Source: Candidatus Ryanbacteria bacterium RIFCSPLOWO2_12_FULL_47_9c (lineage in GTDB: Bacteria > Patescibacteriota > Minisyncoccia > Ryanbacterales > GWA2-47-10b). Taken from it: DNA of 10,124 nucleotides. The notes beneath the pieces were generated by a model. It ran no database searches and was not told the DNA's origin. It saw nothing but the letters and a program-made list of their open reading frames with translations. This document shows, piece after piece, positions 1 through 6,749 of this stretch. Position numbers and translations under genes: made by a program. Numbering within the stretch: position 1 is the first letter of the stretch; the number at the start of each line of letters is the position of its first letter. Location of the stretch: the NCBI GenBank assembly GCA_001821795.1, contig MHOB01000012.1, positions 1 through 10,124 of the forward strand, read 5' to 3'.

Positions 1-77
1 GTCCGCCGCACGACCGGGTCCTTCTGCGGGTGCGGGGTCGAAACCACCACACCACCGAACGTCAGCTTGCTATCCAT
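1..77 (-). CDS. 5' end of an unrecognised gene, runs off the left edge
   Basis: An ATG at 77-75 on the minus strand opens 25 codons that stay open to the window edge. The peptide starts MDSKLTFGGVVVSTPHP and is too short for me to assign a family. The start is supported by a strong purine-rich ribosome binding site (GAGGAGGAAGAAGAG immediately upstream, roughly 78-92) and by a near-consensus promoter about 100 bp upstream in the same orientation. The sequence is GC-rich, like the next gene. It is read as a separate transcription unit from the hydrolase at 260-988, because a terminator and this promoter lie between them. No function is claimed. Confidence 0.6.
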   Translation of the reverse strand, partial: MDSKLTFGGVVVSTPHPQKDPVVRR

Positions 78-99
78 CTCTTCTTCCTCCTCGCAGTTG

Positions 100-120
100 A
101 AGGGAGCTTCAAACTCCCTT
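100..120 (-). promoter_or_regulatory. leader hairpin upstream of the left-edge gene
   Basis: A 7-bp inverted repeat, AAGGGAG (100-106) and CTCCCTT (114-120), with a 7-nt loop lies in the predicted 5' leader, between the promoter and the ribosome binding site. There is no T-run after it in either direction, so it is not a standard terminator. It may affect transcript stability or translation; I recognise no known riboswitch or protein-binding leader. Confidence 0.4.
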
Positions 121-175
121 GTTGAGTCACACTAAAAAAGGATTCAAACAACAGGTGCGTTTCAGGTTCGCGATG

Positions 176-204
176 ATTATACTATATTATATTAAAAAAG
201 TCAA
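176..204 (-). promoter_or_regulatory. sigma-70-type promoter for the left-edge gene
   Basis: On the minus strand, TTGACT (204-199) is followed after exactly 17 bp by a perfect TATAAT (181-176). The spacer is AT-rich. The predicted transcript would start near 169 and carry a leader of about 90 nt before the ATG at 77. This is one of the best-matched promoters in the window. Confidence 0.8.
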
Positions 205-244
205 TATCTCGCCAAAAATACCCTAAAAAGCATTATATACAAAT

Positions 245-283
245 GAAAAAGCAGGTCCCCTAGTTCTTTTTGGAAACCTGCTT
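245..283 (-). terminator. intrinsic terminator of the alpha/beta hydrolase gene
   Basis: On the minus strand a 12-bp stem forms between AAGCAGGTTTCC (283-272) and GGGGACCTGCTT (260-249), including two G-U pairs, with an 11-nt loop. It is followed by a run of T (250-246). The stop codon of the hydrolase (262-260) lies at the loop/stem edge, so the terminator begins inside the coding sequence. This is a compact arrangement that leaves no separate 3' untranslated region. Confidence 0.85.
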
Positions 284-988
284 CTGGAGCCAGTTGGCGA
301 CGGCTCGGTTGACGGCGTTTCGCGCGCGCGGGGACGAGAGCACGTGGTCGGCGCACATGATCTGGTGGCGGGTGACCCGCGCCTTTTCGAGCGCGCGGAG
401 ATAGTTGAGAATCGTCCGGTGCGGGACGATGTCGTCCCGCCATCCGTCGATCAAAAGCACATCTCCCGCGAAACGTGCAAGCGCCCGGAATGCGCGGTTG
501 GCATCCGGCCAGAGCGCGGTGCGGCGATACACGTTGCGCTCCTCATCCGTGACGTAGTTGTAGCGCCGACGGAAGCCGCGGTCTGGGTGCGACGCGGGCG
601 CGCGAAGCGCAAGCCCCCGGAAGCGCCTGCGACCCGAAGCAAGTGCCACGAGGTACGCCCCGTAGCTTGCCCCGAACGCGTAGACACGCCCCGCATCCAC
701 GCGCGGATTTGCCACGAGCGCATCGTAGGCGGCAACGACATCGTCGAGGTGATCCTTGCGGGAAACCTTTTCGATGTCGCCGCCCGACTTTCCGTGGCCA
801 CGCAAGTCGAGCGCGAAACACACGAAACCGAGTGGCGCGAACAGCGTCTCGCCCATCTCGATGTACCGACGCGAACCACCGCGCCAGCCGTGTACAAGCA
901 ACAGCCCGGGATGAAGCTGGCCGCGCTTGTGTTCCTTTGGGTACACGAACGTGCCCCGAACCTTGTGTGCAAGGATAATTCTCCTCAT
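260..988 (-). CDS. alpha/beta hydrolase (serine hydrolase, dienelactone hydrolase/esterase-like)
   Basis: The product is a 242-residue cytoplasmic alpha/beta-hydrolase with no signal peptide. Visible family marks are the oxyanion-hole motif HGWRGG at residues 33-38, the strand-turn DLRGHGKSGG at 61-70, the nucleophile elbow GASYG at 106-110 with Ser108, the acid in DGWRDDIVP (Asp185 most likely, 181-189), and the catalytic His215 in ADHVLSS. A complete Ser-Asp-His triad suggests an active esterase, thioesterase or peptidase-like enzyme; the substrate cannot be read from sequence. The ATG start is supported by AGAGGA about 8 nt upstream and by a good promoter at 1085-1113. The gene is monocistronic. 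It is markedly GC- and Arg-rich: 43 of 60 bases are G or C in 481-540, against 28 of 60 in 4681-4740 of rel. This may point to recent transfer or different selection. Confidence 0.87.
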   Translation of the reverse strand: MRRIILAHKVRGTFVYPKEHKRGQLHPGLLLVHGWRGGSRRYIEMGETLFAPLGFVCFALDLRGHGKSGGDIEKVSRKDHLDDVVAAYDALVANPRVDAGRVYAFGASYGAYLVALASGRRRFRGLALRAPASHPDRGFRRRYNYVTDEERNVYRRTALWPDANRAFRALARFAGDVLLIDGWRDDIVPHRTILNYLRALEKARVTRHQIMCADHVLSSPRARNAVNRAVANWLQKQVSKKN

Positions 989-1084
989 GGTCTATTCCTC
1001 TCTTCCCACGATACACTCGCGGGCGCTGAAAACACCAATAGAATCGTAGGTCAAAGTGCAAAATCTTTGCTTTGTGCCGTGCAT

Positions 1085-1113
1085 AGAATACTTAAAAAAA
1101 TAGAAAAAGTCAA
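1085..1113 (-). promoter_or_regulatory. sigma-70-type promoter for the hydrolase gene
   Basis: On the minus strand, TTGACT (1113-1108) and TATTCT (1090-1085) are separated by exactly 17 bp of AT-rich sequence. The expected transcription start near 1078 gives a leader of about 90 nt to the ATG at 988. Hexamers and leader length are nearly the same as in the promoter at 176-204, so the two GC-rich genes share a promoter style. Confidence 0.75.
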
Positions 1114-1146
1114 GGCCATCCACAGGGCATGTTTGACGATACGCCG

Positions 1147-1152
1147 TATAAT
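1147..1152 (+). promoter_or_regulatory. probable -10 element of the dprA-topA-rel transcript
   Basis: A perfect TATAAT lies 17 bp before the dprA ATG. There is no good -35 hexamer at 16-18 bp upstream. TTGACG (1133-1138) is only 8 bp away, but at 18 bp it would fit the weaker TACAGT (1157-1162). Either choice puts the transcription start within about 10 nt of the ATG, so the dprA message would be leaderless or nearly so. The exact promoter is uncertain. Confidence 0.45.
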
Positions 1153-1169
1153 CAAGTACAGTCGCACAT

Positions 1170-2045
1170 ATGGGCGAACCTACTATTTATAGGATTTCGC
1201 GAAGTTCAAGCCAGTGGCCCGCGCTGCTCTGCGAGCTTCCCCAGAAAGCACAGCCAAAAAATCTCTATGTGAAAGGAACACTCCCCCCGCCGGATACGCT
1301 CGTGGTCGCGGTCGTGGGTACTCGCCGGCCCACATCATACGGGCGGGACATGGCTCAAGAGATCACGCGTGCGCTTGCGCGGAAAAAAATCGCCATTGCC
1401 TCGGGCATGGCAAACGGCGTTGACTCGATCGCGCACCGTGTTGCGCTTGAAGAAAACGTACCTACAATTGCGGTTCTGGGTTCAGGGCTCCGCGAAGATG
1501 TTATATACCCGCAGGAAAATAGAGATCTTTCGCGCCGGATTGTACAAGCAGGCGGAGCGCTTGTCAGTGAATATCCGGAAGATCAAAAACCCGAGCTCTG
1601 GACATTTCCGCAAAGAAATCGTATTATTGCGGGCATTGTAAAAGCAGCTGTGATTATTGAGGCGGGCGAAAAAAGTGGCGCGCTCATCACCGCGCGCTTT
1701 GCGACAGAATATAATCGCGAAGTCTTTGCGCTTCCCGGGGCAATCACGAACCCAATGGCGCGGGGAACGAATAACCTCATCCGGCAAGGCGCGCATCCTA
1801 TTACAAGCCCAGATGATATATTGGAAGAACTCGGCTTTGAACTCGAAACTCTGACTCCCGGAGTCAGAGTTGAAGTATCCGAAGAAGAGCAGAAAATTCT
1901 TGACGTGTTGAGCGAAGAGCTGGGGCTTGATGAAATCATCAAGAAAACCCATCTTGGCGCAAACGCCGTACTCGCAAACGCAAGCGCCCTTGAAATCCGC
2001 GGACTCATCAAAAGTATCGGTGGAGGAATGTATCGAAAAATATAA
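1170..2045 (+). CDS. dprA: DNA processing protein DprA (Smf), RecA loader
   Basis: DprA binds incoming single-stranded DNA in the cytoplasm and loads RecA during natural transformation. The 291-residue product has a Rossmann-like DprA domain (about 45-220) with VVGTRRPTSYG at 48-58, SGMANGVDSIAHR at 78-90, the AVLGSGL strand at 101-107, FPQRNRIIAG at 146-155, EAGEKSGALITARFA at 164-178 and LPG at 188-190. A C-terminal winged-helix segment (about 236-290) is also present. Family members often also carry an N-terminal SAM-like domain, which is largely missing here. The ATG is the only start after an in-frame stop at 1149-1151; no Shine-Dalgarno is visible and the upstream TATAAT suggests a nearly leaderless message. 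A perfect palindrome lies in the linker between the two domains. topA follows 13 nt after the stop. Confidence 0.93.
   Translation: MGEPTIYRISRSSSQWPALLCELPQKAQPKNLYVKGTLPPPDTLVVAVVGTRRPTSYGRDMAQEITRALARKKIAIASGMANGVDSIAHRVALEENVPTIAVLGSGLREDVIYPQENRDLSRRIVQAGGALVSEYPEDQKPELWTFPQRNRIIAGIVKAAVIIEAGEKSGALITARFATEYNREVFALPGAITNPMARGTNNLIRQGAHPITSPDDILEELGFELETLTPGVRVEVSEEEQKILDVLSEELGLDEIIKKTHLGANAVLANASALEIRGLIKSIGGGMYRKI
1847..1871. repeat. perfect 12-bp inverted repeat inside dprA
   Basis: The arms AACTCTGACTCC (1847-1858) and GGAGTCAGAGTT (1860-1871) are exact reverse complements with a single base between them. In dprA the palindrome encodes roughly residues 226-234 (around TLTPGVRV), which fall in the flexible linker between the Rossmann and winged-helix domains. 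It is far beyond what codon usage would give by chance. It may be an inserted palindromic element, a protein-binding site or an RNA hairpin. No second full copy is seen in the window. Confidence 0.85.
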
Positions 2046-2058
2046 CACAAAAGTCAAA

Positions 2059-4092
2059 ATGCAAAATAAAAAGTCAAAAATAAAAAATTCGGGAACATTG
2101 GTAATCGTTGAATCGCCGACAAAAGCGCGCACGATATCGCGTTTTTTAAATAACGGCTTCACGGTCGAATCAAGCGTAGGTCATATTCGCGACCTGCCGA
2201 GCTCCTCTCTAGGCATAGACGTGGAAAATAATTTTGAGCCAAAATACATCGTGCCGCGCAAAAAAAGTAAGGTTGTAAAAGAACTCAAGGCGCTCGCGCA
2301 AAAATCAGACCGCATAATACTCGCAACGGACGAAGACCGCGAAGGCGAAGCAATCGCGTGGCACTTGGCAGCTGCGCTCGGCATTGAAAATCCCGAACGA
2401 ATTGTATTCCACGAAATTACCGAAAGTGCAATCATGGAGGCATTAAAATCTCCCCGTGTACTCGATATGTATCTTATAGACGCCCAGCAAGCGCGCCGCG
2501 TACTCGATCGGCTTGTAGGGTACAAGCTGTCGCCGTTTCTCTGGAAAAAAGTTATGCGCGGGCTTTCCGCGGGCCGTGTGCAATCAGTAGCGTTGCGCAT
2601 CATTGTCGAACGTGAACGCGAGCGCGAGCAGTTTCAAAAAGAAGAATACTGGACAATAGAAGCAACGTTCAAGCCAGAGCGAACTTTCGCGTTTACCGCG
2701 GAACTCTTTTCGCTCGATGGCAAGCAAGTTGAAAAATTTTCTATTCGAACCGCCGGAGAAGCGGAAGAAATTAAAAAACGGCTCGCAGGCGAATCCTTTG
2801 CAATTGCAAAAATTGATAAAAAACGCATTGAACGCCAGCCGCTCGCGCCCTTTACCACAAGTACGCTCCAACAGGATGCATCACGCAAATGCAGATTTTC
2901 AGCAAAACAAACAATGATGATTGCACAGCAACTTTACGAGGGCGTTGAGCTGGCAGAGGGACCCGCGGGCCTCATCACCTATATGCGCACCGACTCAACT
3001 AATCTCTCGGCAGAATCGCAACACTCTGCGCGCATATTTCTTGAAGATTCCTTTGGAAAAAATTACTCGCTTGAAACTCCCCGCATCTACAAAACGAAAT
3101 CCAAAGGAGCACAGGAAGCGCACGAAGCAATACGCCCTACTGATATCCGACGCACACCGGAATTAGTTAAAAAATTTCTCGATGCCAAACAAGCAAGACT
3201 CTATGATCTCATCTGGCGAAGATTCGCGGCATCCCAAATGCCGAATGCAATTCTTGACCAGACAACGATTGACGTTGCAAATGATCCTGCCTCGCCCATG
3301 ACGGCGAGTCAAGGCGGGAACGCAGTATTTCGCGCGACCGGACAGACACTCGTATTTGATGGATTCCTTAAAGTTTGGGAATCAAAAACAGAAGAAATCG
3401 AACTCCCGAAAGTTATTGAAGGTGAAACCGTAATATTGGAAGACGTCACCACAAACCAGCATTTTACCGAACCGCCCGCACGGTATTCGGACGCTACATT
3501 AGTCAAAACGCTCGAGAAATATGGTATTGGACGCCCCTCAACGTATGCACCCACTATTTCTACAATTCTTGAGCGCGGTTACGTTGCGCGCGACCAAAAT
3601 CGCAGGTTTCACCCAACCGAGGTAGGAACTATCGTGAACGACCTTTTGGTTGAACATTTTCCAGAGATTGTAGATGTCACTTTCACGGCACACATGGAAG
3701 AAGAACTCGATGAAATTGCCGCAGGGAAAATGGCATGGCAACCGGTAATTAAAGAATTTTACGAGCCGTTCGCAAAACATCTCGAGGAAAAATACGAAAC
3801 CGTGGAGAAAAAGGATATGTCCGAGCCCGCGGGCGAGGACTGCCCCAACTGCGGCAAGCCCATGATCATCCGCCATGGAAGGTTCGGTAGGTTTATTGCA
3901 TGCTCGGGCTTTCCCGAATGCAAAACGACAAAAACCCTGCCGCCGAAGTCGCTTGGCATTAAGTGCCCAGAATGCAACGAGGGCGAGCTTGTCGAGCGCA
4001 AAACGCGCCAGCGCAGACTTTTTTACGGCTGCTCACGCTATCCCGATTGCAAATACGCCACCTGGAAGCGCCCCTCAACTCAAGACTCATAA
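2059..4092 (+). CDS. topA: DNA topoisomerase I (type IA)
   Basis: TopA relaxes negative supercoils by transient cleavage of one DNA strand. The 677-residue product (from ATG 2059) starts with the Toprim signature LVIVESPTKARTI (14-26), with Glu18, and carries the acidic TDEDREGEA cluster (90-98, Asp91/Asp93/Glu95). The active-site tyrosine is Tyr308 in GLITYMRTDST, with Arg310 beside it. Two four-cysteine zinc ribbons close the protein: Cys595/598/615/621 and Cys636/639/658/664. The open frame extends upstream to 1927 inside dprA, but the family start fits ATG 2059. No clear Shine-Dalgarno is placed for it; a GGAGGA at 2022-2027 lies about 30 nt too far upstream. The first codons are extremely A-rich. 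An apparent insertion of about 12 residues near 407-420 carries a small inverted repeat. rel follows after 4 nt. Confidence 0.97.
   Translation: MQNKKSKIKNSGTLVIVESPTKARTISRFLNNGFTVESSVGHIRDLPSSSLGIDVENNFEPKYIVPRKKSKVVKELKALAQKSDRIILATDEDREGEAIAWHLAAALGIENPERIVFHEITESAIMEALKSPRVLDMYLIDAQQARRVLDRLVGYKLSPFLWKKVMRGLSAGRVQSVALRIIVEREREREQFQKEEYWTIEATFKPERTFAFTAELFSLDGKQVEKFSIRTAGEAEEIKKRLAGESFAIAKIDKKRIERQPLAPFTTSTLQQDASRKCRFSAKQTMMIAQQLYEGVELAEGPAGLITYMRTDSTNLSAESQHSARIFLEDSFGKNYSLETPRIYKTKSKGAQEAHEAIRPTDIRRTPELVKKFLDAKQARLYDLIWRRFAASQMPNAILDQTTIDVANDPASPMTASQGGNAVFRATGQTLVFDGFLKVWESKTEEIELPKVIEGETVILEDVTTNQHFTEPPARYSDATLVKTLEKYGIGRPSTYAPTISTILERGYVARDQNRRFHPTEVGTIVNDLLVEHFPEIVDVTFTAHMEEELDEIAAGKMAWQPVIKEFYEPFAKHLEEKYETVEKKDMSEPAGEDCPNCGKPMIIRHGRFGRFIACSGFPECKTTKTLPPKSLGIKCPECNEGELVERKTRQRRLFYGCSRYPDCKYATWKRPSTQDS
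3291..3308. repeat. 6-bp inverted repeat in an apparent insertion in topA
   Basis: CTCGCC (3291-3296) and GGCGAG (3303-3308) flank a 6-nt loop; imperfect pairing extends outward (CCTG with CAAGG). The segment encodes residues around NDPASPMTASQGGN, placed between two strands of the core where most TopA proteins, from memory of the family, have a shorter turn. It is reported as a possible second in-frame palindromic insertion. Confidence 0.45.
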
Positions 4093-4096
4093 CACT

Positions 4097-5806
4097 ATGT
4101 GGGGACGGCTTTCAAAAAAAATCTCCGCATATTCTTCCGAGGATCAAAAACTCATCAATGAAGCGTACCTCATCGCAGAAAAATTTCATAAAGGCCAAAA
4201 ACGAGAATCTGGAGACCCGTACATCTCACATCCCGTGGCGGTTGCCGAAGAGCTTATCGCTTTGAAACTCGATGCAACAAGCATCGCGGCTGCCCTCCTC
4301 CATGACGTTATTGAGGACACAACCATAACAAAAGAAGAACTCAAAAAGAAAGTCGGGCCCGCTGTAGTAAAATTGGTTGACGGGCTTACCAAACTTGAAC
4401 GCGTACGCTTTGAGGGATTTAAACGCAAGGTTGAATCTACACGAAAAATGTTTCTTGCAATCGCGGAAGACATTCGAGTCGTCATTATCAAGCTCGCGGA
4501 CCGTCTCCATAACATGCGCACAATCGGCGCCTTGCGGCCCGATAAACAAAAACGCATTGCGGAAGAAACCCTCGAACTTTATGCGCCTATCGCCTACCGT
4601 CTCGGAATAGGAGAAATGAAGGGAGAACTTGAGGATCTTGCGTTTCCGATCCTTTTTCCTGAAGAATATGCATGGCTTAAAAAAGAAGTACGGGAAGAAC
4701 TCCCAAAACGAAAACAGTGCCTCGGAACAATCGCGCCAATCGTAGAGCGGGAATTAAAAAAGGAAGGTATCGAAAATTTTGAAATTAACTTTCGCGCGAA
4801 GCATTACTACAGTCTTTGGAAAAAACTCCAGCGCTATAATCTAGATTTATCAAAGGTTACGGACCTCGTCGCGCTCCGTATTATCGTCGAATCGCCGGAA
4901 GATTGCTACCGGGTTCTTGGCATTATCCATATGCTTTGGAGACCGCTCCCGGGACGCATCAAAGATTACATCGCAATGCCGAAACCGAACGGCTACCAAT
5001 CTCTCCACACCACCGTATTTTGCGAGCACAATGTAATTGCAGAATTTCAGATCCGTACAAAAAAAATGCACGAGGAAGCAGAATTCGGCATCGCGGCGCA
5101 CTGGCTGTACGATGAGTACGGAAAACCGAAAAAGGGGGTACGGGGAAATGTTGAAAAAACATCATGGGTAAAAAAACTACAAGAGTGGCAACGGGAATTT
5201 GCACCAAGCGACAGTGAAGAGTTTATCGAAGCGCTGAAAATTGACTTTTTCAAGGATCGAATCTTTGTCCTTACCCCAAAAGGCGAAGCTATCGATCTTC
5301 CCGAAGGGTCAACCCCAGTTGACTTTGCATATCATGTCCATTCAGAGATTGGCGACCACATGACAGGCGCGAAAGTGAACGGAAAAATGGTATCATTCCT
5401 GCACACGCTTGTATCGGGCGATACGGTCGAGATCATCACACAAAAAAATAAGCGGCCAAGTATGGATCTCCTCTCGATGGCGCGTACCGCATCGGCACGG
5501 GGACACATCCGCTCCGCGCTCCGGAAGCTTGGCATCAAGATGCAAACCAAAAATCCGAAAAAAGCAAAAACGAAAGAAATTACTTTTCGCATTGTACGCA
5601 CAAGCCGCATCGGACTTTTGAAAGATATCGCCACCTTGTTTTCAAAAGAGAACGTCGATATTCTTAAGACCGACTCCGACATTACCGATGTCAATAAACC
5701 CCACCTTGTCATTCGTTGCCGTATTCCGCGTGGATGCGATCTTGAAAGACTTATGGTGCGCCTCCGGCGCATTAAAGGCGTAAACGAACTCGAAATTAAA
5801 GCGTAA
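4097..5806 (+). CDS. rel: bifunctional (p)ppGpp synthetase/hydrolase, short Rel/SpoT form
   Basis: This enzyme makes and degrades the alarmone (p)ppGpp. The 569-residue product has an N-terminal HD hydrolase domain (about 15-165) with His45, the HDVIED motif at 69-74, and LADRLHNMR at 133-141 (Asp135, Asn139), all needed for hydrolysis. A synthetase domain (about 232-340) has Asp256 in TDLVALR, GRIKDYIA at 286-293, and Glu316 in EFQIRT. The RxKD form is the one known from bifunctional Rel enzymes, as opposed to ExDD of monofunctional RelA. A TGS domain lies at about 388-448 and an ACT domain at about 495-567. Usual length is about 700-740 residues; only about 45 residues separate TGS and ACT, so most of the helical domain and the zinc-finger/conserved-cysteine domain is absent. 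ATG 4097 lies 4 nt after topA, with no Shine-Dalgarno; the longer open frame back to 3875 overlaps topA and has no family similarity. The stop overlaps parB tail to tail. Confidence 0.95.
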   Translation: MWGRLSKKISAYSSEDQKLINEAYLIAEKFHKGQKRESGDPYISHPVAVAEELIALKLDATSIAAALLHDVIEDTTITKEELKKKVGPAVVKLVDGLTKLERVRFEGFKRKVESTRKMFLAIAEDIRVVIIKLADRLHNMRTIGALRPDKQKRIAEETLELYAPIAYRLGIGEMKGELEDLAFPILFPEEYAWLKKEVREELPKRKQCLGTIAPIVERELKKEGIENFEINFRAKHYYSLWKKLQRYNLDLSKVTDLVALRIIVESPEDCYRVLGIIHMLWRPLPGRIKDYIAMPKPNGYQSLHTTVFCEHNVIAEFQIRTKKMHEEAEFGIAAHWLYDEYGKPKKGVRGNVEKTSWVKKLQEWQREFAPSDSEEFIEALKIDFFKDRIFVLTPKGEAIDLPEGSTPVDFAYHVHSEIGDHMTGAKVNGKMVSFLHTLVSGDTVEIITQKNKRPSMDLLSMARTASARGHIRSALRKLGIKMQTKNPKKAKTKEITFRIVRTSRIGLLKDIATLFSKENVDILKTDSDITDVNKPHLVIRCRIPRGCDLERLMVRLRRIKGVNELEIKA

Positions 5807-6704
5807 AGGGCTCCTCCAACACCGCTTGTTTTTCCTGCCTTTCTTCCTCTTCAGACTCCGGTTTTTTCATGAGTTTTGAAGTGATGCCGTATAACTCTTC
5901 ATCCGAGTAAAATTCTATAGAGATTTTTCCCCTTCCTCCCGGCATCTTATGAATCTCAACACGAGTGCCAAGCATTTCTTGTAACTTTTCTTCAAACGCG
6001 CGTGTCTCCACCGTAGGCAAGTCATCAACCTTGCGCGCGCGCTCGCGCGCAATGCGCCGGGAAATGCGCTCTGCCTCCCGGACCGAAATTTTATGTTCGA
6101 GAATATCCTCAAAAAGCTCTTTTTGTTCTTCCGGCCGTTGCGACAACATAAGAAGCGGCCGTGTATGGCCTTCGGTAATATCACCCTTACGCACCGCCTC
6201 TTGCATTTTCTCTGGCAACGCGAGAATTCTCACCGTGTTCGCGACAGATTCGCGCGATTTTCCAATGCGTACGGCGATTTCTTTTTGGTCCATGCCAAAT
6301 TCATCGGATAGTTTTTTGTATGCCTGCGCGCGCTCAAGAGGATTCAAGTCCTGGCGCTGGATATTTTCAACAAGCGCGAGCTCAAGCCGGACCTTTGCCG
6401 GTTCTTCTTTGCGAATAATCACCGGGACCTCACGAAGCCCAAGCATCTCGGCCGCGCGGTGTCGCCGCTCGCCCGCGACAAGCTCATACTCAACTGTGGT
6501 TCCACCGCCCTCGGTCTCCCTCTCAAAGCGAGTCACCACAATGGGCTGTAAAATGCCGTACTGGCGTATTGATTCGGCAAGCCCCTTGAGAGCCGGCTCG
6601 TCAAACTCTTTTCGCGGTTGATAAGGATTGGGTTTTATTTTTTCTACCGGAATCCAAAAAACGCTTTCTTTTGTTTTTAGCTCGTCAATCATGCAATCTA
6701 TCAT
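5796..6704 (-). CDS. parB: chromosome partitioning protein ParB (ParB/Spo0J family)
   Basis: ParB loads at parS sites and spreads as a CTP-dependent DNA clamp to drive origin segregation with ParA. The 302-residue product has the N-terminal ParB/Srx domain (about 16-118), with NPYQPRKEF (26-34), GILQPIVV (50-57), the CTP-binding box GERRHRAA (78-85) and ENIQRQDLNPLERA (113-126). The helix-turn-helix domain (about 125-225) includes QKEIAVRIGKSRESVAN (140-156). A C-terminal dimerisation segment (about 237-280) precedes an acidic tail. The ATG at 6704 has GGAAG about 7 nt upstream; a second ATG at 6692 lacks such a site. There is no parA and no recognisable parS palindrome in the window. Only 45 bp separate it from the divergent tRNA gene, so its promoter must lie in or next to that gene. 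Its last 11 bases overlap rel. Confidence 0.95.
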   Translation of the reverse strand: MIDCMIDELKTKESVFWIPVEKIKPNPYQPRKEFDEPALKGLAESIRQYGILQPIVVTRFERETEGGGTTVEYELVAGERRHRAAEMLGLREVPVIIRKEEPAKVRLELALVENIQRQDLNPLERAQAYKKLSDEFGMDQKEIAVRIGKSRESVANTVRILALPEKMQEAVRKGDITEGHTRPLLMLSQRPEEQKELFEDILEHKISVREAERISRRIARERARKVDDLPTVETRAFEEKLQEMLGTRVEIHKMPGGRGKISIEFYSDEELYGITSKLMKKPESEEEERQEKQAVLEEPFTL

Positions 6705-6749
6705 ACCAAATCTTCCAAAACCCGCAATGAAATGATAGGATAATCCTGC

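Noticed and set aside
1133..1152. TTGACG and TATAAT as one promoter for dprA
   Set aside because: The spacer is only 8 bp, too short for a sigma-70 pair.
344..1192. Long open frame on the plus strand opposite the hydrolase (282 codons)
   Set aside because: It has no family motifs and is the mirror of a GC-rich gene with a full catalytic triad on the minus strand.
1927..2058. Upstream extension of the topA frame inside dprA
   Set aside because: The extra 44 residues have no family counterpart; the TopA family begins just before LVIVESP, which fits ATG 2059.
3875..4096. Upstream extension of the rel frame inside topA
   Set aside because: It overlaps the topA zinc ribbons, and the residues look like out-of-frame translation; Rel begins naturally at 4097.
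5799..5833. Possible rel terminator: AAGCG/CGCTT stem followed by GTTTTT
   Set aside because: The stem has only 5 bp with a 19-nt loop and lies inside parB; too weak to call.
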